64,000 nucleotides of DNA, from NCBI RefSeq assembly GCF_000275845.1, contig NW_006766889.1, forward strand, positions 932,923 to 996,922. Reading direction: 5' to 3'. The DNA comes from Dichomitus squalens LYAD-421 SS1. Taxonomy: Eukaryota; Basidiomycota; Agaricomycetes; Polyporales; Polyporaceae. The position numbers were made by a program, and so were the translations under genes. The first letter of the stretch is position 1. Each line of letters starts with the position of its first letter. Below are positions 36,301-48,298 of this stretch, in pieces. The notes beneath the pieces are model-generated. The model searched no databases. It had not been told where the DNA came from and was given only the letters and a program-made list of their open reading frames with translations.

Positions 36301-38682
36301 GGGTCAGCGAAGACGTCAAGCGGCCGAGTGGCGAGAGGCCCTAGACAAAGAGACAGACAGACATGGCAGGGGGCCAGGTCGAGCTCCAACGCGCGAGGCA
36401 GCAGCGTAGGTTAAAGCATCCGGGCGACGCTGAGTCAGACTGGGCTCTCGTGCGTGCAGCCTTAGGACGCTCTTCTCCACATCGCTGCCCGCTGCCGCCC
36501 GCTCTCCGGCCGCTGCAGCCTTCCCCAGCACCAGCAGGCCTTCTTCTATCGCGCCACGTCCCGGCCGCACGTCCCGCGCCGCAGAGAAGCCCAACTCCTT
36601 CTTCGTCCTGGATCCTGACGTGGCCGCCGCGTCCCTGCCCGAGCGATAGAGCCTGGGAGATAAAGGGGCCGGGTCGCCTTGGCCCGCGGTTGCCTTGTAC
36701 GCGCTGAACCTCCTGAGGTGCTGCACCTCGCTCCCCACGCGTCCTTCCCCGCAGACCGCAGCCCGCCCGTGACGCTTTCATCTCGCAGGAAGGCGAGCGA
36801 CGATCAGAGCGCACCGGCCTGCGCACCCGCCCCCCCGAGACGCGAGGCGGGCTCCCGCGGCGCGATTGGCCGCTTCCTGTACCTTCTTCTCCCAGTTAAA
36901 TGAAAATGAAACGAGTCGCGGCCGGAGAGGAGTTCGAAGACGGGAAGATCGTGCCTCGTCAGGCGGACCACGGCCGCCCCCACGAATGTGGCAACCGGTG
37001 GACTGGACGGCCGTCCGCGTGCGCTAGCACGTCCCGGCACCATTTGTCGGGCTTTGAGATCTCGAGCTGAAGCTCGCGAGCGTGCTTCGATCGCCGACAC
37101 GCGCAGCAGATCCACGCTGCGCCATGCGCGGCAGGAGCGGCGACGGCTCGGCGGTGCCCGCGAACGCGCACTGGACTTCTTTCGAGTCCTCGAGCCATCC
37201 GGCGCGACAGCTGGGACGAAGGCCGAAACTGTGGTATCTCGAACACCAGAGCCTAGAACGGTCCCGCGGCTCTCCTCGTACGCGTACGCTTCCCACGACG
37301 CGCTTCGTGTAGGGCCCTAGATAGGACCTGCACGATTGCACGATGCGCGAAGTTCTCTACGCACACGCGCCGGCGGAGGAGGCGCCGCGTTCTGGAAGGT
37401 GGGGATCGCGGATTCCCAGCAAGGTAGCGTGGCCAAGGCCGCACTGGGAAGCTTCGCGGTCCTTGCTCTGGCTGGTGGCTGGCTGTCAGGTTCTCCGACG
37501 GATTCCAGGCTCGCGCTGGGTCAAGGGCATCGTTGGCATTGAGCATGAGAAGCGATAGTGAACGCCACACATAGTTCCGCAGACCCGTTACTGGCCACGT
37601 CCCAGGATACGGCCTCACACCTGTTCTATGACACATAGGTGCCAGCCCGAGACTCCCGCGGGGTACGGAGACATGGATGGATAAACGTTGCCTGACGTGC
37701 TAGATGCACTGGCATGTGTGTATATGTGCATCATATGTGGGTAGCTAAAATTGTGGTATGTCTGGGCGAACAATCTCACAGTAGCGTGTAGAACGCACGT
37801 GAGAGGCGGGCTTCCTGAACATGAAGATGTCGAAGGCGCGGACATGAATCTCCTGCTTTGCGGATGATTTGAGAGGCTGAGGGAAACGTGGGCGTCCCGG
37901 TCCGATTAGCTCTTGTCTAGGTCAGGTGGCCGAATATGCTCGTCTTGGGCCGGGATGTGGGGTTCTTTCAGGATGTCATTGCACGTACAATGGATGTAAG
38001 CGGGTCGACGCTGCCAAATAACCGTCCGTCGACCATGCCAAGTAATAGTATGTTGGGTGGAGCTCCGAGGATTCCGATGCTTGCATGGCTCTCTCATCTT
38101 GTTCATCAGCATGAGTCAGTATGTCTACGGTAGTGTCTGTGGAAGTGCTGTGACTCACCTCTACATGCTTAGGCAATCCGTCATTTCTGGACCGACCGAC
38201 AGAACTACCCAGGCGCAGCAACTTACGAGCGCGATCAGACTCAAGGCACACATGTTGAATGATCAAGCGCACGAGAAATCGCCGATGTCGTCAGACTTCG
38301 CCGCCAGGTGCACGTATAGAGGAACGCTAAGCCACGCTGTGCGAGAGTCAGTGCCACGCGCAGTAGCATGCACATACCACGCATACATATCGAGGCGAAC
38401 ACTCGTACGATCCGCAGAAAACCCGCAACCAACCTGGAGGGAGCTCTTTGAAGCTTCTCATCACGCACAATCTCCGTGGTCCGTCGGGAAGAGATCAAAC
38501 AATCGACATCGTGCTGAAGGTGATATGTACAATTATTGTTGGCAAGAGCAATGTTCGTGTCATCGGCGCGTGCTTCTCCACCTCAGGCTCATGGACTTCG
38601 ACGACGAACGCATGTATCTTCATGGCCCACCGGCGAGGGAACGCTGAAAATAGAGTCTTGCCATCGAACGCGAAGCTCATGC
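33312..38682. other. Long stretch without a supportable gene
   Basis: About 5.4 kb between the Sok1 start and the V-ATPase B stop, both on the minus strand. The first part must be the Sok1 promoter. Reading frames up to about 250 codons occur in several frames at once, as expected in GC-rich DNA. None shows a domain I know, and none gains sense by splicing. The best minus-strand candidates are 36738-36316 and a spliced-looking piece at 38272-37916 that contains a clean GTGAGT donor; neither is convincing. TATA-like TCTATATATG occurs near 34590. An 18-bp palindrome lies at 36008-36025. A non-coding transcript or a decayed gene cannot be excluded. Confidence 0.45.
36008..36025. repeat. Perfect 18-bp palindrome
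   Basis: GTGCACGGTACCGTGCAC is its own reverse complement. It lies in the gene-free stretch upstream of Sok1. Confidence 0.8.
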
Positions 38683-40951
<2,269 letters not shown>

Positions 40952-41201
40952 GTCGGAGGTCGTGAGTCGTGGACGTAAAGGAGAACACTCAAGCTGCTCA
41001 GAAACAGTGACGTCCGGCCCAGCGGCAGTTAGGACTCGACAAACGCCCAAGCGCGCACGGATACCGGTTCAGTCATTTTCCCACGCCTGCGAGTATGTAG
41101 CCCTCGGGCTCGGAGGCGGTCTCAGCAGCTAACTATGGTCATGATTCTGGAAGGTATGAATACAGAGCAACTTTTCCCTACGTATCATGCTAAGCGACTT
41201 C

Positions 41202-44200
41202 TTAAGCAGACATTAAACCAATACAGCGACCAACAGCTTCCTCCACCATCGTGGAGTTGGCGGATGACCTGTCGAATAGATAGAATGAAACGGAAAGCAG
41301 TATAGAGTGAAGAAACACCCACCATTCTGTCTCAAGAAGTATCTCTTCTACTTCATCCGTTTGGATCCCCGTCTCTTTGCTCGATAGCACGGTGTACAAG
41401 TACTCCGCGGTATCTGCTCTCACCTTCACCGTCTAATCAGCATTCCGTGCATCGCAATGCAATGGATGATGCTTACTCGTGGATATTGGTGTCCGAGGTA
41501 AGTCGAAAGCTGTGGTATACAATCTTTCTGTAGCTCAGGGATCGGGATGAGATTGATGAGACTGCGATTCGGTAGTCAGGGTTTGTTCCCAAGACGGTCT
41601 ACTGTTCCGCTCACCATCTCATCGACACATTGATACGCTGGGGGTTCTTTAGCTTGGAGGCATTCTTGGTTACAAGCGACAGGAGTGAGCGTAGCCTGCG
41701 CGTGCCACAATTAAGCTGCTGCCGTCCTCCGAGTAGCTGGTCCACGTACGTCGTCAATCCTCTCGGGTCTTGCGGCAATCTCTCGAATACATCGGCTTCC
41801 AGGAGTACGTTGAGCGTTTGCAGCACTGGCACAACCACATTGTTTGAGCTGGCCTTCGTCAATGCTTGCCCCAGTAGATCCTGTGCAAGCCCTCGGAGAT
41901 CATATCGGTCAGGCTCAGAAGCAGTTACAGGAATCTGCAGCGCCCAGGCGACCAATGCGGAGGTTACCGGCCGTTGCTACAAATAGTGTGTCAACATCCA
42001 CCAGGGCAAGGTTTGCATAGGGAAGTCGATGACGACACAACGCACCGTGCTATCCGTTTTCGTGCTCGCGCTTAGCACTATCCCCGCCAGAACCTGATCA
42101 CGGTACCGCTCTATATCCAGAAGCTGCACAGCCCGAGGGAATACCCAGCTGCCTACGTTCCATCCGACGGACTCCTGTTCGCTACGTCACGCCCATGAGT
42201 CTATTGTAGTATCCCAACAAAAATTCACGACATTGCGTACCTGAGGAACAACTCTTTCATCCTCACGTCTCCCCGGAGTTTCCAGGGTGCCGGATTTGGA
42301 ACTGCGGGAGGAGGCAATAGCAGGAGTGTCAGGAAGTTCTCTCCTGCGATCTGCCTTACGTTGTCCAAGCGTTCCACCGCTTGCTTGAGGATTCCACCGA
42401 CTGCGTCATGGTACTTCTCCGGGGGTAAGTAGCTTGCGAGGTCCGGCAGGGAACCTGCACGCGAGAATAGCGTTTGGACGAAAGAGGTAAGCCCCTTCAC
42501 GCATGATATGCGGACCCATGAGCCGACATCGCCTCTCTCGTCGCTCGTGTAATCGGTCAGGCCATCCAGGAGTGCGTCCTCGAGTTCGTTCACAAGCTCC
42601 GGAGAGAGCTCTGTATATGGCTTAGTCGTTAGGAGGATGGCGCAATTGAGGATGCCGTACCCTCTTCCAGCTTCCCCGAAATGTTGTTGAGTATCAGGGG
42701 CATAGAGTCGAAGGCATTTCGCCGGGCCTCGACGTTCGTACTACCACTTCCGCTCTATTGCAATATCTCAGCGCCGAACCAAGCGAAAGATCACCGAAGA
42801 GGAAGCATTCTTCACCTTTCGGTCTACCATTCGCAACAAGCACCTCACAGCGTCCTGGACTCCATGTGGGAAAGTCGCGTAATCCAGTACGCCCAGGACC
42901 CTGGCCAAACTCTGTTGCATGGGCGGGATCTTCCCCTCAAACTCCCTGATCAGTCTGTTCACTACCGCCGAGCAGTCCACAAGCCGGCTGACGGCCGCGA
43001 GCGCAGAAGCCGCTGCTTCCTGCACCGCAGCGCTCTTGTTCTTCAGTCCGGAATCTACGACCTGACGCCAATGCGGTACTGTGGCCTGCGCGTGCTGCGT
43101 CTCGGCGAAGGAGATACCGGAGGCGATGAGATTACAGGCTGCGGCAGCGATGAGCTCTTGGCGGCTAGATTGAATTGTGGTTAGGGGTACTGTGGATAAG
43201 GCTGTGAAGATCTAGGGCGACCGGGCCATCATTGAGCGGTCCCGGATGTAAGTCAGGAGGAATGTACGGACCTTGCGACGCTCCGGCTCAAGCTGCTCAT
43301 GTTGCGGAGAGTTACGGAAGGCCAATGCAAATTCTGTCAGCGCAAGCAACCCGCCATGGACATCGGCGTCGTCTGGAATCGTCAGCAGCTGAGCCTGCGG
43401 AGCGACCTTCAGCTGGGAATGCACAAGGTGGCCGGAATCCGTGTGGGACGTACAGCACGCTTTGCAGCCTCGGGACCTAGAGCTGCGAGGTCGAGTTCGC
43501 AGATGTATCGAAGGGATTGTGCACCGATCTCCCTCATCGCAGGGTCCCAGTGCCTCAGGGTTACATTAAGAAGATGGTCAATGAGACAGCCACGGTATTC
43601 TTCGTGCCTACAGGTCTTCAGCTACAGCTGTGATACAACGAGGTGATGCGACTCACTCGGCAACCTCAGGTGCAGCTACAGTGAACGCATTTCTGCGGAC
43701 GCCTACGGCATAGAAGTCCGTTTTGCGTAATACATCGATTCCGTGGGGGAACAGGTTCTACTCTCCGATATCATCAATCGTTGCTAAGGTCCGCAGGACA
43801 ATGAACACATACCGTGCGGCCAACGAATTCTTGGTACGCAGCACTAGCCGCCCTCCGAATAGGTATCTCTCGGTCAAAGCATGACACGGTGACCAAAATC
43901 CTTGCAAGCTCCAATGCATGAGGCCGCAGCCCATCCACGCCCTGCGCGCGTGCGAGCGACCAGAGCACATAGGAGGCCGCGTCGCGCACATTCGATCCGA
44001 TCGAATGCGCACCTTTCCGAATATCGAATAGCAGCGCCTGCACACCGTCAGCGTAGGTACCACCGCGAAGGGCAAGAGGCAGGGAAGACCTTGTACAGCC
44101 ACTGCACTAGCTCCGAGAGACGTTCGTCGGGGATCAGCGCGCGGCGTGTCATTTCGGCGCAGGCGAGGCAGGCTCCATGCCATGTTGCTTCTGCGATGCT

Positions 44201-45680
44201 GGGAAGGTCGTATATGCTGGCGATACCGGCGGAGTGGAGCGAAAACAGGTGGAGGACTTGATCTAACACTTGCTCCGCGAAATCGGTGGGAAGGCGTTCG
44301 GATACCCGTGCGACGCCTTTGGCCGCGGAGTATCGGACAACGGTGTCCTTGTCGCGGAGTGCCTTGAAGAGGTCTTCGAGCACTGACTCGATCTCTTCCG
44401 GTACGTCGAAATAGTCATCGTTCGCGACAGCTTCTGCTCCGAAACCGCCTTCCATCGCCAGTGCGCGCCCTTGACAAACCACGTTTCACATCAAGCCTGC
44501 GGATGTGATTGAGCGCCACACGCACCTTTAGCACGCAGCCGGCGTGTTCTTGCAGGGAGCAGGCGTATGACAACCCTTGCAATTAGCTTAATGCGAAGCT
44601 GACGGATGAGAGTGTTCCCCATGAGACTTGTGTTGCCTTGCAGCGTGGACGCAGCTTGCAGGAACTTCTCCTTGCATGTCTGCACCTGGTCAGTCGAACC
44701 TAGCTTTGCGACTTCACATAGGACGCGGAGTAGTCCAATCACCTGCAATGCACTGAGAAAACAGTAAGATCGGGTGAGGCAGCACGTAGACGTACAGGGA
44801 AGGGGTCCACGACGCTCCCAACGGTCTCGATCGACCACGACAGGAAGTCAGGGAACTTGGACGCAGTATCTTTCCTATGTGCGGTGAGAAAGCGCCTCAT
44901 TTGAGAAGTACACTTGGTACCTCATGTAGAACTTGGAGAGCAGGAGTGCTGCAGCCTCACGATCGAGACCTGCCTTGGCCAGGAAAGACTTGCCTACGGC
45001 CTCTACCCTCACCGCGGTCTTACCTTCACTTCCGGCCTCGTCAAATTGCTCCAGGTCAAATGGTATCATGCAGACCAATGACAGCCACAGAAGTAGGATG
45101 TAACGAAAAGACCAGCTGTAGTTTTGGTCCACGATGTCTTCTGCATTAGTCATGCAGTCCAGAGCTATTGTGAGATCCGCTATCTCGTGCGGGAAGAACT
45201 TCGCTGACATGAGAATGAGTGAAATGCAGTCCTGTCAGACCGTGAAGACGCCTCACTGATTGTCTTGTATCCGCGAAACTTGACAAAAAGGTACGGCAGC
45301 CCGGAGAAAATTTGAAGCCTCAGGAAGGAAGCTGTCTTGACTTCTCCGCTCGCAAACCGCTTGGCGTGGGCTTTGAACTTCTCTACGACCGGGAGGACAA
45401 GAGATTCGAGGTATGGATCCCACAGGTAGGATTGTTCTTGGTAAGAATCGAACTGGCCAGATGTGAGTTCTCCCTGCTTTGGCTGCTATGAGAGACCAAG
45501 TCTACCAACAATCAAGTTAATTTTCTTGTAGACATTCCATTCTGCGCTTCCCTGCTCCTGGGAAGGCTCAGTGTAGATGTCCAGTGCCAGAATCTGGTCT
45601 CGGAGCGCAATGAACTCATCCTTGTTCTCGAACCTGGCGTAGGCCCTGAAGTCGGATCCGGGGTCTACTGTTGTGTCCAT
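41202..45680 (-). CDS. Tubulin-folding cofactor D (TBCD/Alp1/Cin1)
   Basis: Long minus-strand gene with more than ten short introns, from MDTTVDPGSDFRAYARFENK at 45680 to ...GRCIGLMSA at 41202. An earlier in-frame ATG at 45734 is less likely. Diagnostic pieces: FPDFLSWSIETVGSV, then CKEKFLQAASTLQGNTSLMG, EDLFKALRDKDTVVRYSAAK, GVARVSERLPTDFAEQVLDQ, SIAEATWHGACLACAEMTRR, GSNVRDAASYVLWSLAR and SCFDREIPIRRAASAAYQEF. These are the conserved HEAT/armadillo segments of TBCD. The protein takes beta-tubulin from the folding pathway and, with cofactors E and C, joins it to alpha-tubulin. The length, about 1,100-1,200 residues, is as expected. Upstream, at 134 bases from the start codon, a DNA transposon ends, so the native promoter may have been displaced. 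Confidence 0.92.
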
Positions 45681-45805
45681 ACGGGGGGCTACAATGCGCT
45701 CCGCGCCGTCAGGGGTATGACGTTGTGGCAACACCAGGAACTACTGTACATACTAGACGCCCATACATCACTTCTATGTAGAAGTCGGTCCTAATCAAGC
45801 AATCC

Positions 45806-45813
45806 CGCCCTCC
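45806..45813 (+). repeat. Target-site duplication, left (8 bp)
   Basis: CGCCCTCC immediately before the left inverted repeat; an identical copy follows the right inverted repeat at 47143-47150. An 8-bp duplication is characteristic of hAT transposons. Confidence 0.75.
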
Positions 45814-45878
45814 GAGAACATCGAGACCGTTGAGTCCAGCGAGTCTGGCGGACTCCGCCGGACTCCGGGGATCACATG
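45814..45878 (+). repeat. Left terminal inverted repeat of the hAT-like element
   Basis: Starts GAGAACATCGAGACC and ends GGGGATCACATG. It pairs with 47142-47078 read on the minus strand, with about nine mismatches and no gaps. It contains internal GACTCC/GAGTC repeats. Confidence 0.78.
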
Positions 45879-46317
45879 ATCTGGCCAAGCAAGGCACTAG
45901 CTGATTGCCGCTAGATCCTCTGGCGCCTATTGCGAATTGCTCGTGCCAGCGCAAAGGTCGGCTTTACGGTGCATGTACTAAGTAGGTCTCGACTGAAGCT
46001 ATCCTCCTGATGCAGGTCGAGAGCATAGAACCGAGCTAGAGAAAGATCAAGAATATAGGATAATACACCCCAGAACGCGAAGACGTTTTTATACTCGGAT
46101 ACAAAGAAGCCGCACCCCGGCTTTTTAGTACTTATAGTGTCGTGTCGTTTGCGGGACATATGAGACTTTGGCACGAACCCCGCCACTGGCGAATGTAAAT
46201 CGGCTCAAAGAAACGGCTTCCGCCATTCTCGATTGGTAGTAGGTTATTGTACATTATATCTGTCTAGTGCGATTGGTGAGCCCTCATCCAGTCTACATCA
46301 CAAAACAATATGCTTGT

Positions 46318-46835
46318 TACTTCAGGCCGTGTTTCCGACACCTGCTCAGCTGCCTTGGAGACAAAGGACTGGTCATGGGATACAACGTGCGCTGTGCTGT
46401 TGTCTTTTATAACCGCCTCCACCTTCGAAAGTGCCTCTGTCGTCAGGTAGTCGAGATGGTGAGTCGCCTCATCTAAGACAAGGAGGTGGGGAGATGATTC
46501 GAATGTCGCCAAAGCATACACGACTCGGACGCAAACCATCTGGCTCCCGCTAAGGGAGCGCAAGGGCTGGAGAGCATTGGCTCTGATCCTGTACTTGCCC
46601 AGGTGCGCACGACATGCTTGCTCCATGCACTCCAGATTCCTCTCCCTTATGAAGGAGAGAGCAGAGCAGAGATCTCAGCAGGGTACTGGTGGAGCTCGTT
46701 GACATGATACTGCGTGAAGTAGCCAATCTTTGCGGCAGGGTGTCAGGTGATCTTCCCTCTGGTGGGTGATAGCGCTCTATAGCTCTCCGATGAGGGCCTC
46801 TACGAACATCGTCTTCTCACTACGATTTGTCCTCA
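46318..46835 (-). pseudogene. ABC-F family ATPase fragment, decayed
   Basis: Read on the minus strand the DNA gives, in order, a Walker-A relic NRSEKTMFVEALIGE, then KIGYFTQYHVNELHQYPAEI, a signature relic LSGSQ (normally LSGGQ), YALATFESSPHLLVLDEAT (normally ...DEPT), HHLDYLTTEALSKVEAVIKD and VVSHDQSFVSKAAEQV. This is the second ATP-binding domain of an ABC-F protein such as Arb1/Gcn20-type translation factors. It is broken: both Walker-A glycines before and after the conserved N/S are lost, a stop follows the first piece, and the frame shifts at a CTCTGCTCTGCTCTCTCC slippage run. It begins and ends abruptly inside a transposon, so it was probably captured from a host gene. Confidence 0.85.
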
Positions 46836-47077
46836 TGCAAGGTGGTGTCAATGAATCAGCTGCGTCGCGAAAACCTCAATACCCCAGACTTGCGGGAGCG
46901 ACCTTCAGGTAACCATGCATGGAAATCGAAGATATCATAAGAATAGACTTCTACGCTATGCGATATGATATAATATGTATGGACAGCCAATAGGCGGGGG
47001 GCGAGACGTAAATTACCGAGATGGAGTGATGGCACAGGTCTAGGTGTCTGGGCGCCAAGGGTGCTTCCCGAGAACGT

Positions 47078-47142
47078 CATGTGATCCCCGGAGTCCGCCA
47101 GACTCCGGCAGACTCGCCGGACTCAACAGTCTCGATATTTTG
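47078..47142 (-). repeat. Right terminal inverted repeat of the hAT-like element
   Basis: Read on the minus strand from 47142 it starts CAAAATATCGAGACTG and ends GGGGATCACATG. It matches 45814-45878 at about 56 of 65 positions without gaps. Confidence 0.78.
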
Positions 47143-47150
47143 CGCCCTCC
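47143..47150 (+). repeat. Target-site duplication, right (8 bp)
   Basis: Second copy of CGCCCTCC, directly after the right end of the element. Only four bases separate it from the TA that begins the next transposon. Confidence 0.75.
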
Positions 47151-47154
47151 ACAA

Positions 47155-47334
47155 TACAGCCGGTTTCAGCTCGCTTGTCGTGAGAGCGCCGCGCCGCGTC
47201 TCGCGCATTTGCCTGTTTTCCCCTCCTAAGCGCCCCCAAAGGAACTTCGGACGACCATATCTCTTCGACAGCTCAATCTAAGCACTTCATTCTTGCGTAT
47301 TCTGGCTCAGGATTACGACGCGCAGGGAACGGTA
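47155..47334 (+). repeat. Left 180-bp terminal inverted repeat
   Basis: Begins TACAGCCGGTTTCAGCTCGC and ends GCGCAGGGAACGGTA. It is the reverse complement of 48071-48250 with about five mismatches and no gaps. Confidence 0.9.
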
Positions 47335-48070
47335 CTGGTTTCAAGTTAGCAACTCGTCCAACGGGCGATTCACCTGCTTTCAGTCGATTTCATGCCGTCT
47401 CCTGCATCCATCGCACATATGTCCTTAACATCACATGGAGACACCTGGAGGGCTCACTGGAAGCCGTTGGCGGATGTCACGGAGGGCATATGGTGCAGAA
47501 GAGGTCCATGATGTACGTTTTCTCCATTCTGCGAAGGGTCTGGCGCATGCCTACTATACCACTCTGTCGTATATCATCAAACCCAACACATCTTTGCTAC
47601 GAATCATGTCACATATGTCCACTGTAAGCCTACAAACCCATGTAATTGTGCTGGTTGCCAATTGTAGTGTTCTACAAGCTCTCCTTTGCAGCTCCAATCT
47701 ACCCACCTCGTCTGTTCCTCCCTCCTACTCAACAGTGACTACATGGCCCCTAATGCCTTGCAAGACCACAGAGATTATGGAGGTGCAGATTACTCACAAA
47801 GTCATGGTGTCTGGTGCTCCCCGACGAGGACTTTGAGCTGGCCCAAGAGGGCTGCCACCCGAGCCCACCCTATGGTGGACGTGATTGTCGCTGGACACTC
47901 CGCCTTTTGACACAGAGCCCTCGGTAGCGTCTTGTCTTCACCATTCCGACAATTTACGGGAGAGTATGCCATACCATTCAGCCAACAACGCTGTCCGAGT
48001 CGAGTAGGGAGCTGGAAGAGCGGGAATGCCCAGAAGTTGGTGACGTCGAGTTGGCGCAATTTCAATACAA

Positions 48071-48250
48071 TACCGTGCCCTGCGCGTCGTAATCCTGAGC
48101 CAGAATACGCAAGAATGAAGTGGTTACATTGAGCTGTCGAGGAGATATCGTCGTCCGAAGTTCCTTTGGGGGCGCTTAGGAGGGGAAAACAGGCAAATGC
48201 GCGAGACGCGGCGCGGCGCTCTCACGACAAGCGAGCTGAAACCGGCTGTA
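48071..48250 (-). repeat. Right 180-bp terminal inverted repeat
   Basis: Mirror copy of 47155-47334; ends in ...GAGCTGAAACCGGCTGTA on the plus strand. Similarity stops sharply at 48071. Confidence 0.9.
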
Positions 48251-48298
48251 GCGCCAGAACGGCACCGCACCATGGGCGTTCCGTGATCGTCGACGCAT

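Larger units (their letters stand above)
45814..47142. mobile_element. Non-autonomous hAT-like DNA transposon carrying an ABC-F fragment
   Basis: A 1,329-bp unit bounded by 65-bp inverted repeats (45814-45878 and 47142-47078, about 56 of 65 positions identical by eye) and by an exact 8-bp direct duplication CGCCCTCC. Both ends read inward to ATCGAGAC, GTTGAGTCC, GAGTCTG and GGACTCCGGGGATCACATG. Eight-base duplications with terminal repeats of this size point to the hAT superfamily. I see no transposase frame, so it would depend on enzyme made elsewhere. Inside lies a decayed piece of an ABC-F ATPase on the minus strand. The interior is AT-richer than the flanking genes. The end sequences (GAG... 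and CAA...) are imperfect, as in an old copy. Confidence 0.72.
47155..48250. mobile_element. Non-autonomous long-TIR DNA transposon with TA ends (Tc1/mariner or pogo-like)
   Basis: A 1,096-bp unit with 180-bp inverted repeats at its two ends, differing at only about five positions. Both ends begin TA-CAGCCGGTTTCAGCTCGC. TA dinucleotides flank the CAG..., as expected when TA is the duplicated target of Tc1/mariner or pogo/Fot1 elements; the motif CAG...CTCGCTT also resembles pogo-type ends. The 736-bp core has no transposase frame. Near-identity of the repeats argues that it inserted or was homogenised recently. It lies directly beside the hAT-like element and stops 48 bases before the first ATG of the Spo71 gene. 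Confidence 0.75.

Noticed and set aside
36316..36826. Overlapping minus-strand frames with Gly/Arg/Ala-rich proteins
   Set aside because: All frames are open because of high GC. No domain, no splice support and no conserved-looking block.
46264..46626. Functional short ABC protein
   Set aside because: Walker A glycines are lost, the upstream part is frame-shifted with a stop, and the piece lies inside a transposon. Called a pseudogene fragment.
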